64,000 nt of DNA from Haloferula helveola (GTDB lineage Bacteria; Verrucomicrobiota; Verrucomicrobiia; Verrucomicrobiales; Akkermansiaceae). The stretch is from NCBI RefSeq assembly GCF_037076345.1, contig NZ_AP024702.1:1860001-1924000 (forward strand). The letters run 5' to 3'. Positions 36,358 to 45,299 of the stretch are shown here, piece after piece; position 1 is the stretch's first letter, and each line of letters opens with the position of its first letter. Position numbers and translations under genes: made by a program. The notes under the pieces are model-generated. The model was not told the DNA's origin and made no database searches. It saw nothing but the letters and a program-made list of their open reading frames with translations.

Positions 36358-37107
36358 TTAGCGATCGATCGTCGTGCGGAAGAACTGCTGGGCCTCGGCC
36401 GCCTCAACCTGAAAGGTCCTCAGCGGGATCCACTGGCTGAGGTCATCGCTTTGCTCGACCGTCAACGTGACCGCCGCGGCACTGGCGGCCGGCAGCACTT
36501 CGATCGTGGTCAGATAGTCGCAGTAGTAGTCGGTGAGAAATGGGAACGCCTCGCTCGGCGTCGGCAGATAACCGCCGGAGCTCAGGCCGGAGACTGACGA
36601 ATCCATCCTCACCGAGGCCCAGTTCGGCTCGGTGCCCGTCGCTCCCGAATCAACCGTCTGCAGCACCCTCAGCAGCCGGTTCGGGGGAACCTCGTAGCCG
36701 GAGCCCGGATTCTGCGGAGGCAATCCAGGGATCACGGTGACATAACTCGCGCCGTCTTTCCCGAACTCCGAGGCGGGCGTGATCTTCCACAGGATCACAT
36801 GGTCCCACAGACCGCTGAACTCGATCCGGCTCACGCCCGCGAACTTGAAGCCGTGGAAGATCCGCTGGTTGACGATCACATTGTCGGCGACGCGGCCGTC
36901 CGCGAACTTGACCGTCGGATACGGCACCGATGCGTTGAAGCCTCCGACTTGCACGACTTCCACGAACGACCCGGCGGGCACCTTCAGCGGGTAGCCCTTT
37001 TTGACCGTGCCGGTCGCCCGGGTGGTGACGAAGTCCGCCGCAATTGCGAACGGGGCGCTCAAGCACACCAAAATAAATAGGGATTGCCGCAGTGTTTGAT
37101 AGAGCAT
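36358..37107 (-). CDS. Secreted protein with PVC-type C-terminal tail, unknown function
   Basis: 249 residues from ATG 37107, which starts the signal peptide (MLYQTLRQSLFILVCLSAPFAIAA); the upstream extension to 37269 is not coding-like. The body contains strand-rich segments (VVQVGGFNASVPYPTVKFADGR, FKFAGVSRIEFSGLWDHVILWKI) and no recognised enzyme motif. The end, LTVEQSDDLSQWIPLRTFQVEAAEAQQFFRTTI, is the QFFR-like tail module common on exported Verrucomicrobia proteins. It may be surface displayed. Downstream and upstream genes do not suggest a pathway. Confidence 0.65.
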   Translation of the reverse strand: MLYQTLRQSLFILVCLSAPFAIAADFVTTRATGTVKKGYPLKVPAGSFVEVVQVGGFNASVPYPTVKFADGRVADNVIVNQRIFHGFKFAGVSRIEFSGLWDHVILWKITPASEFGKDGASYVTVIPGLPPQNPGSGYEVPPNRLLRVLQTVDSGATGTEPNWASVRMDSSVSGLSSGGYLPTPSEAFPFLTDYYCDYLTTIEVLPAASAAAVTLTVEQSDDLSQWIPLRTFQVEAAEAQQFFRTTIDR

Positions 37108-37336
37108 GCGAAAAGTATGACGTCGAAATCCGAGCCCTATTCGAAGCAACTTCTCCGAAAACGGAGCACCAAAAGTTTGAATCGGGCGCGATTGACAGGA
37201 TCCGGTCCACCGGCTGCCGAACCGATGATCCGAGAATGTAGCCTCGGCGACACGGACGTTCGTCGTCATCGTGATGGTCTGTCATTCCCTACAAAACCGG
37301 GCAGTAGCAAACCCCAAATTGCATGGCGCGACCCCT

Positions 37337-39280
37337 TCAGTCCTCACATCCAATCGAATAGACGTAAATACCGCCGATGTCATCGGGCGCATCGGGCCCG
37401 ATCTTCTTTTTCTCGAATACAAATCCAGCCTCAGCCAGTAACTCCTCGTACTCTTCACAAGACAGCTTGAAGTCGCCAACCTCACGCAGCCCAGAGTCAA
37501 GTGCCGCCTCCTCGAGTTTGACGAGCTCTTGGTGACCATGCCGCCTCGCCTCCTCAATGACGAAGGTGTGGAAATCAACAAGCGCTTCACGCCGATCTTC
37601 AGCGCTCGTTTTATCGTATGAGCGAAGAAACTCATCCCCTACAATATATCTCCCTCCTCGCTTGAGGTTTCGTCTGACATTTCGAAAGTAATCTTCTTTG
37701 TCGTATGGCTTGACATGATGGTCAGCGAATGCTGAAAAAATGTACTCAAATTCTCCATCTGGATCGTATCGTCGGCTATCCTCGTTCACAGCACGCGCCT
37801 TGATGTTGCGCAACTCCCCTTCGGTACATGTGGTGTCGATGATATGTCCCAATAGATTATAACACGCCCAATCCAACTCAACTGCAGTCAAATCCAAATT
37901 CTCCCTTCGAAGAATACGCTTCGTAAAAAGCCCAGTCCCCGCACCAAACTCCAGCACCCGAATTTGCTTCTCCTTATCATCTCGGCGTTTCTCAAACTGG
38001 GAAATCATCTCGTCCACCATCTCGAGGTAGAAAACGTGCTTCTCCTCGTGCTGATGATAATGATGTATGTCGATGTATGCGGACATCTCAACCTGTTTGC
38101 GCAACGACCTGACCTTCATTTCAGGCTGCCGGAAGGTAGCCTCGACCAAGCCGGCGTCATCCGGGTTTCCAGACACTGACACGGCCGCCTTTATGATCCC
38201 GCCAAGAGCGTCTTCGTGGGCAGAAATCTCATCTTTCTCCGTGTGAAATGTGATCACTCTCGAAACATGTTCGTTTCCGCTGTCCTCGTATTTGGCAAGC
38301 ACTCTGGCAGCAATATCTCCAATTACCGAAAAGTCGTAGTTGAAATCCGGAAATCCCTTCGTGAGGTTCTCAAAAGAGATCGAGTAGACATTATACTGCT
38401 TTGCATGGTCACGAAGAATATGAACGTTTTCTTCCATCTGCGAAGGCGACTGAAAAACAAACACCCGCGTACTGTTCTTATCGGTACTGTTTCGAATAGT
38501 CTGCCCAATTCTCCCCTTCCAGAACCTCTCCTCTACGTCAATAACCGCCAAAGCTTTGACTGTCGCCTTGTCCCTTTTCAAGAGGTTGATTAGATAACGG
38601 GGGTAAGCGTCATATGACAAGGATATCGACCCCGATCTAGCGCGCAGATCTCCGATCGTACAGACTTGCTCACGGATCGACTCAATAACAATTCCCCGAA
38701 AATACTTGTTCCCTTCCATTTCGGAATGCCGACTCAAGCCCGACACGCCGTTCTCAAACTCGGCGCTTACGGCTTCCAGGTCCACCTTCCATGCCGACCC
38801 TTCCCTTGACATCCCTTCAGAGATTTTCTCGCTCAGCCTTTCCCACCACACTGATATCTGCTCCGACAACCAGTTCTCATCTTGGGGATCTTTACGAAGG
38901 CTATTGATCTTCTTAACGATTTGCGTGACTCCTTCCTCGCTGAATTCCACAGACTGAAACTGGGAGAGCGGTCCATCAAGATCAGCCCTCCCCATGTCGA
39001 ATAGCAGCGGGCACACGACTGCCTGAGATGATATCTTTGAGATTGCACCTGCTTCAAAAAGGAGCCACGGAGACGATGCGTTCTCTGGTGTGACGCAGAA
39101 GATTCCCATATTGATTTCACCGAGACTGTCGGCGATGGCATTTGCCCATCTAGTGCCGGGTTCGACGTCCTCCTCAGAGAGCCATGGGGTGATATTCTGA
39201 AGAACCCGCGGCAACCACTCGTGCAGGGCATTTGCAATGACACGACTCCGTTGCCCAGACCAACTGATAAATATTTTCAT
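37337..39280 (-). CDS. TIR domain - SAM-dependent methyltransferase fusion
   Basis: 647 residues from ATG 39280 (MKIFISWSG); ATG 39298 is an alternative with GGAG at better spacing. Residues 2-150 are a bacterial TIR domain: KIFISWSGQRSRVIANALHEWL, TPWLSEEDVEPGTRWANAI and SPWLLFEAGAI, whose Glu 76 sits where TIR NADases have the catalytic Glu. A ~200-residue middle part without a clear family follows (IREQVCTIGDLRARSG...DKNSTRVFVFQSPSQM). From about 430 a class I methyltransferase begins, with motif I VLEFGAGTGLFTKRIL, the acidic LTAVELDW and a late RYIVGDEF. Codon and base use is clearly AT-richer than its neighbours, which suggests recent transfer. Probably immune- or signal-related. Confidence 0.85.
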   Translation of the reverse strand: MKIFISWSGQRSRVIANALHEWLPRVLQNITPWLSEEDVEPGTRWANAIADSLGEINMGIFCVTPENASSPWLLFEAGAISKISSQAVVCPLLFDMGRADLDGPLSQFQSVEFSEEGVTQIVKKINSLRKDPQDENWLSEQISVWWERLSEKISEGMSREGSAWKVDLEAVSAEFENGVSGLSRHSEMEGNKYFRGIVIESIREQVCTIGDLRARSGSISLSYDAYPRYLINLLKRDKATVKALAVIDVEERFWKGRIGQTIRNSTDKNSTRVFVFQSPSQMEENVHILRDHAKQYNVYSISFENLTKGFPDFNYDFSVIGDIAARVLAKYEDSGNEHVSRVITFHTEKDEISAHEDALGGIIKAAVSVSGNPDDAGLVEATFRQPEMKVRSLRKQVEMSAYIDIHHYHQHEEKHVFYLEMVDEMISQFEKRRDDKEKQIRVLEFGAGTGLFTKRILRRENLDLTAVELDWACYNLLGHIIDTTCTEGELRNIKARAVNEDSRRYDPDGEFEYIFSAFADHHVKPYDKEDYFRNVRRNLKRGGRYIVGDEFLRSYDKTSAEDRREALVDFHTFVIEEARRHGHQELVKLEEAALDSGLREVGDFKLSCEEYEELLAEAGFVFEKKKIGPDAPDDIGGIYVYSIGCED

Positions 39281-39332
39281 TGAATTAGATTCATACATTC
39301 CTAAGTGGCTCCTCTTCGCACGCTCTGAAATC

Positions 39333-39360
39333 ACCCTAAGAAAGTTGCTCGTCTCGTCAA
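39333..39360 (-). promoter_or_regulatory. Weak promoter candidate for the TIR-methyltransferase gene
   Basis: On the minus strand TTGACG (39360-39355), 16 nt, TAGGGT (39338-39333), about 50 nt upstream of the start. The -10 matches poorly. Confidence 0.22.
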
Positions 39361-39451
39361 GATTGCACCGAAATGAGCCGAATCCATGGAACAACTCAGT
39401 TCGAGCCTTTTCATGGCGGAGCTACCTAGCGATATCGACATAAGCGGGGAT

Positions 39452-39474
39452 CCGCGCGACAGACACCCGCGCGG
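39452..39474. other. GC-rich hairpin in the gene-poor pocket
   Basis: CCGCGCG (39452-39458), 9-nt loop, CGCGCGG (39468-39474), followed on the plus strand by AAATTT. It lies about 170 bp upstream of the TIR-methyltransferase gene. The interval 39281-40039 contains no supportable gene. Confidence 0.4.
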
Positions 39475-39676
39475 AAATTTCGCACGATGCAGGCTACTTC
39501 GTGAATCGGGAAGAAGCCTGCCCCGATATCTTCAGGATTGCGGACAACTCTAGATCCCCAACCATCCTGATCTTTCGTGAAGTCCCCGACCTCTCTGCTA
39601 CTAGTCGCCATAAACTCTTACATTGGCACCCTAACCACCGAACCCGTTTATTGAGCCAGCTAGGCAATTCGCACCG

Positions 39677-39701
39677 ATGCCGAACCACTCGAATTCGGCA
39701 T
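39677..39701. other. 8-bp inverted repeat ATGCCGAA/TTCGGCAT
   Basis: ATGCCGAA (39677-39684), 9 nt, TTCGGCAT (39694-39701). A related imperfect fold-back (TGCCGA...TTCGGCAT) occurs near 30,006-30,024 beside the SIR2 locus. Function unknown. Confidence 0.4.
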
Positions 39702-40039
39702 GTGGAAGTGCCTGTCCGCGTCATCCTGCAGGGCTGCGGGATCATGGTTGGGGTCTGGCGTTCGCCGGGGCGGGGCAGAGCGCCTAGATCACGAATCTCG
39801 GGAGGACGGGCCGATATCTCGATCGTGCACCGCAGACAATCTCAAGCTACGCGTCAGGAGCTCGACTCACCACTACTGTCAGGACTTCGAGGCCGATTGG
39901 TTTGTTTTAGCCGAGGGAAGCCTGCCCTTTTCGCTAAGGTTAGTTTTCCAAACGCACTCCGCGTGAGGCCGATCCATCGCAGCCGAGATGGGTTACCAAT
40001 CGCACCAAGCCGGGACCAGCAGCAGCCTTTCCTCAACGC

Positions 40040-41404
40040 TCACGGACCCGGAACGCCGAGCTTGGCCGGACCAAAGGGAGCATCGAGACGGAGCTTCTTG
40101 TTGAGCGTTCCGGTGAAGGGCTGCTCGCTGGGATGGAACTTCAGCCGCGTGCCGCCGGTGACGTGGTTCATCGCCTTCTCGAGGCTGCCGTAGGCGGTGT
40201 CGTAGCTGCCGATTCCCGACATCGGGTCGCCCGGCTCCCAGCCGATCCACTGGCCATCGACCCGCAGCGTCGGCCAGTTGACGACTCCCCCGAGTTGGGC
40301 ATCGACCGCCTGGCCAATAATGTCGCCGATCCATTGGTTCGCCATTCCGTCCAACCTCTCGTTGCAAATCACCGCGATGTCGACTCCGGGAACGGTCGAG
40401 GAATCGATGATCGTCGAACTGCTTCCCGGCATGTCGCCGATCCACCGTTGGTCATAGTCCTCCATGTAAGAGAGCAGCGATGCGGCGCTCGCGACGATGA
40501 AGGTCGATCCATACATTGCCTCGTTGTTCATGCCACCGTAGGGCATCGGCACGTTGTTGAAATCCGGGTCGTAGAGATTGGCCGACTCCACCTCGGAGAA
40601 GTAGTGGGGTTCACGCAGCCCGAGGGCGCTGAACGGCTGGGCGAGGTAGAAGTCGGTGACCGGGACCCACCGGCTCTGACCCACGAGGTTCTGGCGCAGG
40701 TAGGTGTAGTAGTTCTGCCCGGTCAGTTCCTCGATCACCATGACCAGAACGTTGAAGCTGAAGTTGGAATAGACCGCTTCCCCTTCGTCATCCCCCGCAC
40801 CCGGATCGGTCGCGAGGTTCCGCCCGAGCGCGTAACGCGTCATCTCCTCGAGCGTGACCGGCGGCGGATGGCCTTCATCGCCGTCGAGACCCATGGCCTC
40901 GTAGATCTGCTGGGTTTCCCAGACGTGGTCGGTCGCCCAGCCCGCCTTCATGTCGACGAGATGTTTCACCGTGATCTGTTTCATGCGCTCGTCCTGGAGC
41001 GACGGCCACGGATCGATGTCGAGAATTCCCCCGCCCTCCTGTCCAAGGTCGAAAACGGGGGTGTTCTCATCGAGCCCTGCGGCCTTGAGCTTGTTGATCG
41101 ATTCGATCACGAAAACCTTCGAGACGCTCGCGAGCCGCATGGTCGCGTTTTCCGGCAGCGGCTGGGTTTTGCCCGAGTTCCTCCACCCATACCCGCGCTG
41201 GTAAATCACCCGCCCATCCTTGGAGATGCCAACGGTGCAACCGTTGATGCCGAAGTCGTCCATCTTCTCGAGGACAATGCTATCGACGAAGGCGAAAGTC
41301 GGATCCGGATGCCCGCTGATGGGAGGATTGTATGCGGAAAGTTCAGCCGACATGGAGAGGACGGCGAGGGCGGCGGCAAGGGGTGCGTAGTTCGGTAGTT
41401 TCAT
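40040..41404 (-). CDS. Secreted serine hydrolase, class C beta-lactamase-like
   Basis: 454 residues with signal peptide (MKLPNYAPLAAALAVLSMSAELSA). The beta-lactamase/transpeptidase fold is marked by S-V-S-K at 93-96 (nucleophile Ser 93 and Lys 96) in MRLASVSKVFVI, and by Y-S-N in EAVYSNFSFNVLV near residue 210. A third-motif HTG/KTG equivalent is not obvious. It probably acts as a periplasmic D-aminoacyl peptidase or esterase, not as an antibiotic-resistance enzyme. A second serine hydrolase lies 2 kb away, separated by the subtilase. Confidence 0.88.
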   Translation of the reverse strand: MKLPNYAPLAAALAVLSMSAELSAYNPPISGHPDPTFAFVDSIVLEKMDDFGINGCTVGISKDGRVIYQRGYGWRNSGKTQPLPENATMRLASVSKVFVIESINKLKAAGLDENTPVFDLGQEGGGILDIDPWPSLQDERMKQITVKHLVDMKAGWATDHVWETQQIYEAMGLDGDEGHPPPVTLEEMTRYALGRNLATDPGAGDDEGEAVYSNFSFNVLVMVIEELTGQNYYTYLRQNLVGQSRWVPVTDFYLAQPFSALGLREPHYFSEVESANLYDPDFNNVPMPYGGMNNEAMYGSTFIVASAASLLSYMEDYDQRWIGDMPGSSSTIIDSSTVPGVDIAVICNERLDGMANQWIGDIIGQAVDAQLGGVVNWPTLRVDGQWIGWEPGDPMSGIGSYDTAYGSLEKAMNHVTGGTRLKFHPSEQPFTGTLNKKLRLDAPFGPAKLGVPGP

Positions 41405-41441
41405 GATGGTTGGTCGTTTGGGATTCGGATTTGGGAGTGTG

Positions 41442-41478
41442 ACCGGCGCCCGTCTCTTCGCAGTTCGGGGACGCCGGT
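41442..41478 (-). terminator. Hairpin between subtilase and serine hydrolase genes
   Basis: ACCGGCG (41442-41448) pairs with CGCCGGT (41472-41478) around a 23-nt loop, just downstream of the subtilase stop on the minus strand. Confidence 0.35.
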
Positions 41479-41509
41479 TTCAAAAGATGGCAAATTCGAT
41501 CGGGCGTGC

Positions 41510-43402
41510 TCATTCCACGACGGCATCCAGCCGCAGCGAGCGGTAGGTCGCGGGATGACTCAGGCGGACACCCGCCTGCGGAACCGGATAGGTCTGGCCG
41601 AGGATCTTCACGTTGGCGCCCGCGGGAACGGCGGCGTCGGCCTGCTCGAGGTCGTAGTAGGCGCGGTCGGCGGTGCCCGCCAGATTGTTGGCGCTACGGT
41701 AAACGTAGTGGGACTCGGGGAGGAAATCATCCAGCACCAGTCCGCCGTAGCCATACTGGTAGTCGACCCCGGGATTTCCCCAATCCTTGTTCATCGATGC
41801 CAGACGGAAGAGGATCTGCCGGACACCGGTCGCGCTGAGGTGCGGATGCTCCGACCAGAACGCCACCGTGGCACCCGCCGCGTTCGGAGCCGAGCAGCTC
41901 GTGCCGCTGAAGCCCCCTTCGGTGATCAGCGTGGTCGTCGACGTCGGCGCGCAGATGTCCGGCGCCTGGTTCCCGCTGTTGGTCGGTCCGTGGCTGCTGT
42001 AGCTGGTGAGCACGTCGGCGCCAGGCGGCTCGTTGTAGTCGTTGCGATGAACGGCACCGACCGAGATCGCGTTCGCATGCGTGACGTTTGTCGGGCACTC
42101 GATCGAGCTGGCGGCCACGGCATAGGTCAACGGCTGCTTCTCAACGAAGATCTCGAACTCGGGCGTGTTGCCGTCGTAGTGATGGATCGCGATGTAGACG
42201 TCCACCGGATCCTCGGACTCATTCGTCCAGCTCAGATACTCGAACCCGCTGGCGGCGATGGATGAGTCGAGAAGTTGGTCGTTCGAGTCGAAGAGATAGA
42301 GGTCGTAGTCATCGTTGTCGGGCGAGCCGTCCCACTGCAGCGAGACCGCCACCTTGCTGTTGTCGTTGTCGCCGTCGGCGTTGTTCGCGGCCACCGTGAT
42401 GAAGTTCTTCTCGTCCGCGCCGGACCAATGGTGCCAGTCGTCGGCATCCGGATCGCTGAAGTCACCCTGCCAGTGCTTCAGCGCCTCGTTCCCCGCGGTG
42501 GTGAAGAAGAGCATACCCTCGTCGAGCGCCGCGACCACCGCCTCACAGTAGACCCCCGAATTGTCGTCCCATCCGGTATTGTGCGGACCGAGCGAGCAGG
42601 TGATGACGTCGACGTCGTTCGCGATGGCATCGTCGACCGCAGCCGCGAACTGGGTGCCTCCCGAGGTCCTGTAGATGAAGTAGGTCGCACCGGGAGCATG
42701 GTCATAGACGGCTTCGACACACGCCGTGCCGTGGATGTTGTCGTTCGCCTCCAGACCGTTGCCGGTGAAGTCGATCGCGGTGTAGGCACCCGGAGCGGTC
42801 CCGGAGTTCGACACCGCGGCAAGACCGGTGAAGCCGCTGTCGATGATCGCCACCTTGATGCCGGTGCCATCGCCGCCGCCGACCTGATAACCGAGAGATT
42901 TCACGAGCGCCGGGCCTTCGTCGTTGGTGGTCTCCTTCGTGACCCCGGACACCTGGTAGTCGTTGCCGAGCTTGGCGGAGAACGGGATCAGATCCGCGGC
43001 CTTGAGCCAGCCGTCGGCGCGGTTCCCTCGCACGAGATTGATCTCGAGTCCGAGGTCGCGGAGAAGGTCCGGATCGATCTCCGGCTTGGGATCCCCGTTC
43101 ATCACGATCTCCACCTGGATCTTGCCGTCGGCGCGATGGGCCAGCCCCTTGCGCCGGATCATCTTCTGGACCTGTTCCCGGTCCGCACCCTTCTGGAATC
43201 GGCCGATCTGATGCAGGGCCGATGACATGCGGGTTCCCGGCGGAGTCTTCTCCTCGAGGACTCGGCGCCACACCGGCCCCCGCTCATCCGGACGAGGCTC
43301 CGCACGTTGATCCGGGCGCTGTTGGGCGCCCCCCAGGCAGGCGGTGGCAATGATCGTGCCGATGGTGACCGGCAGACAGTTGAAGGCGAATCGGGATTGC
43401 AT
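41510..43402 (-). CDS. Secreted subtilisin-like serine peptidase (S8)
   Basis: 630 residues from ATG 43402, the start that gives a signal peptide (MQSRFAFNCLPVTIGTIIATACLGG). An N-terminal region of ~120 residues is a probable propeptide. The catalytic triad is complete: Asp in IKVAIIDSGFTG (~187), His in NIHGTACVEAVYDHAPGA (~221) and Ser in GGFSGTSCSAPNAAGATVAFW (~499). Between His and Ser a ~90-residue insert (VSLQWDGSPDNDDYDLYLFDSNDQLL) resembles a pre-peptidase C-type beta domain placed inside the peptidase. The His position HGTACVE differs slightly from the usual HGTHVAG. It likely cleaves proteins at the surface or outside. Confidence 0.9.
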   Translation of the reverse strand: MQSRFAFNCLPVTIGTIIATACLGGAQQRPDQRAEPRPDERGPVWRRVLEEKTPPGTRMSSALHQIGRFQKGADREQVQKMIRRKGLAHRADGKIQVEIVMNGDPKPEIDPDLLRDLGLEINLVRGNRADGWLKAADLIPFSAKLGNDYQVSGVTKETTNDEGPALVKSLGYQVGGGDGTGIKVAIIDSGFTGLAAVSNSGTAPGAYTAIDFTGNGLEANDNIHGTACVEAVYDHAPGATYFIYRTSGGTQFAAAVDDAIANDVDVITCSLGPHNTGWDDNSGVYCEAVVAALDEGMLFFTTAGNEALKHWQGDFSDPDADDWHHWSGADEKNFITVAANNADGDNDNSKVAVSLQWDGSPDNDDYDLYLFDSNDQLLDSSIAASGFEYLSWTNESEDPVDVYIAIHHYDGNTPEFEIFVEKQPLTYAVAASSIECPTNVTHANAISVGAVHRNDYNEPPGADVLTSYSSHGPTNSGNQAPDICAPTSTTTLITEGGFSGTSCSAPNAAGATVAFWSEHPHLSATGVRQILFRLASMNKDWGNPGVDYQYGYGGLVLDDFLPESHYVYRSANNLAGTADRAYYDLEQADAAVPAGANVKILGQTYPVPQAGVRLSHPATYRSLRLDAVVE

Positions 43403-43573
43403 GGTCGGATTGACGGATGAGGTTGCTTGGGCCGCCGGTTGGTCCCGCGGATGCGGTTGGCGCCATCCCCCATTCGCCATCCCGGGCAGCCGATTTCAAA
43501 TTTGCCGGCATTTTTCCCGGATGCCTGAAATCCGGTTCGGCCGGGGCCAAATCCCCAGCGCATCACCGACCCT

Positions 43574-44716
43574 TCACGCCTTCCAGTCGGGAACGCAGCG
43601 GGCCAAGTCCCACATCAACCGGTCGAGGGCCGGTCCGATCCCGGGAGTCCGGGCATTGGTCATCGCGGCCCAGCACATGCCGGAGGCGGTAATGACGGCA
43701 ATGGACGCCGTTCCGGGAAGACTGCCATTGTGCCAGCGGTTCGGCACCTGATTGACCGCCCAACCGCAGGCATAGCGGGGATTCGCGGTGCTGGCCGTGA
43801 ACATCCGCTCGCCGGAGGGTTGCTTGAGCACATCTGCGCGGACTTTCCCGCCATCGACCCGCACCAGAATGTTGATCAACTCCGATGGCCGGGCGATCCA
43901 ACCGCCGTGCGCATCCATGCGCCGGACATTCATGGCATACGGACGGTCGCCGTTACGCGAGTGATAAACGACCTCGCCCGGACGTCGTTCGTCGCGTGTG
44001 TTGCCGGCGATCTCCATGCCATCGATCCCGCAACGCTTGAGCAACCGGTCCTTCACGCAACCTTCGTAGGAGACACCCGCAGCCTTCTCGATGATCCGAC
44101 CCAACAGGCAGTAGCCGAAGTTCGAGTAGGCATACTGCTCCCCCGGATCGTGCTGCAGGGGATCGTCGCGCAGCGTACTCTCGATCAATGCCGCATGATC
44201 GAGCTTCGGGTTGCGGAACATCGGATCGTTCCGCTGGTTTCCCCAACCGCCGCCGGTGTGGGTGAGGAGGTGGTGCACGGTGAGCGAGCGAAGCCGGGGC
44301 GTGAGTTTGAGTTCAGGGATTTCCATCCCCAACCGGCCTTGCGGACCGAGGACCTTGTCGTCCAAAGCCAGCTTCCCGTCTTCCATCAGTTGGAACAAGG
44401 CGATCGAGGTCAGGGGTTTCGAAACACTGGCGATGCGGAAGCGGTGATCGGCTGTCAGTTCCTCGCGCGACTCCGCATCGGCAAAGCCGTAGCTCGTCGA
44501 AAACGAAGGCCGTTCGCGATGGGCGAAGGCAATGGAAAGCCCGGGGACCTTGAAGTCGCCCATGAATTTCCGGGCGAGCTTCTCCATCGAGGCACGCTGC
44601 GCGTCGGTCGGCTTCGGGACCTCGTCGGCCGCCACGCGGGAAGGAAGGATTGCCCCTCCTGCAGCGGTGGCGAGCTGTAGCAAGCACCGGCGGCGTGAAA
44701 CGGTTGGCGACGACAT
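43574..44716 (-). CDS. Exported serine hydrolase, beta-lactamase family, Tat-type signal
   Basis: 380 residues. The N-terminus SRRRCLLQLATAAGG is a twin-arginine-like signal. S-V-S-K at 97-100 (FRIASVSKPLTSIALFQL) supplies the nucleophile, and YAYSNFGYCLLGRIIE near 195 gives the Y-x-N motif. HHLLTHTGGGWGNQ is the usual helix that follows. The C-terminus has HNGSLPGTASIAVITASGMCWAAMTN, with H-N-G replacing the K-T-G box, as in esterase/D-peptidase members. It is distinct in sequence from the hydrolase at 40040 and is followed by the subtilase gene after about 170 bp. Confidence 0.9.
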   Translation of the reverse strand: MSSPTVSRRRCLLQLATAAGGAILPSRVAADEVPKPTDAQRASMEKLARKFMGDFKVPGLSIAFAHRERPSFSTSYGFADAESREELTADHRFRIASVSKPLTSIALFQLMEDGKLALDDKVLGPQGRLGMEIPELKLTPRLRSLTVHHLLTHTGGGWGNQRNDPMFRNPKLDHAALIESTLRDDPLQHDPGEQYAYSNFGYCLLGRIIEKAAGVSYEGCVKDRLLKRCGIDGMEIAGNTRDERRPGEVVYHSRNGDRPYAMNVRRMDAHGGWIARPSELINILVRVDGGKVRADVLKQPSGERMFTASTANPRYACGWAVNQVPNRWHNGSLPGTASIAVITASGMCWAAMTNARTPGIGPALDRLMWDLARCVPDWKA

Positions 44717-44826
44717 GACCCGACCATTCCCAACGCCGGTTCACCACTCCGCCTATCAGATCCCATGACATCGGGAGCTCCGGCTCGGCTTGCGGCGGGG
44801 TTTTCCGTTCGGCAAGGTCGGGCGGG

Positions 44827-45291
44827 ATGGAGTCCGGATTTTGGCAACGGGGTGGCGTCTGGGCAGTGATCCAGTGGCTACTGATGCCGGCCTTTGTCGC
44901 CGCCGGGCCGATATGGCGCGAACAGTGGTCCGGGAACGTGAGTGTCTGGATCGCCGTCCCCCTCTTCCTCGCCGGTGCCCTTTTCGGCATCACCGCGAAG
45001 GCCACGCTCGGCCGCTACCGGACCATCTTTCCGCAGCCGCTTCCCGATTCACAACTCGTGCGCCACGGGCCTTATGCCATCGTCCGACACCCGCTCTACA
45101 CCAGCCTCGTGCTCCTGTCGCTGGCGTGGGCGCTCGGCTGGCGCAGCTTTCCCGGTCTCGGACTTGCGTTGGCGATGTTCGTCCTCCTCGACGCCAAGGC
45201 CCGACTCGAGGAACGGCTCCTACGAGAGAAGTTTCCTGATTACGACGACTACGCCAGTCGGGTGAAGCGGCTGTTCCCGTGGCTTTACTGA
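44827..45291 (+). CDS. Isoprenylcysteine carboxyl methyltransferase-like membrane protein
   Basis: 154 residues with three or four hydrophobic segments. The conserved C-terminal region is present: QLVRHGPYAIVRHPLYTSLVLL, then EERLLREKFPDYDDYASRVKRLFPWLY, the SAM-binding motifs of the ICMT/PEMT-like family. Bacterial members methylate small or lipid substrates, and the true substrate here is unknown. It is divergent from the serine hydrolase and converges on the sorbosone-dehydrogenase-like gene. Confidence 0.88.
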   Translation: MESGFWQRGGVWAVIQWLLMPAFVAAGPIWREQWSGNVSVWIAVPLFLAGALFGITAKATLGRYRTIFPQPLPDSQLVRHGPYAIVRHPLYTSLVLLSLAWALGWRSFPGLGLALAMFVLLDAKARLEERLLREKFPDYDDYASRVKRLFPWLY

Positions 45292-45299
45292 GAGCCCCG

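Noticed and set aside
34378-36597. 739-codon open frame on the plus strand
   Set aside because: It runs antisense across the FG-GAP, kinase and secreted-protein genes, whose frames have clear domains; its translation is Arg/His-rich without motifs, as expected for a GC-rich shadow.
37325-37350. Third copy of the GACCCC...CAGTCCTC-like repeat end
   Set aside because: The match is short and falls on the last codons of the TIR-methyltransferase gene; probably chance.
39501-40193. 230-codon plus-strand frame in the gene-poor pocket
   Set aside because: It runs into the antisense of the serine hydrolase, has no motif, and its amino-acid use looks random.
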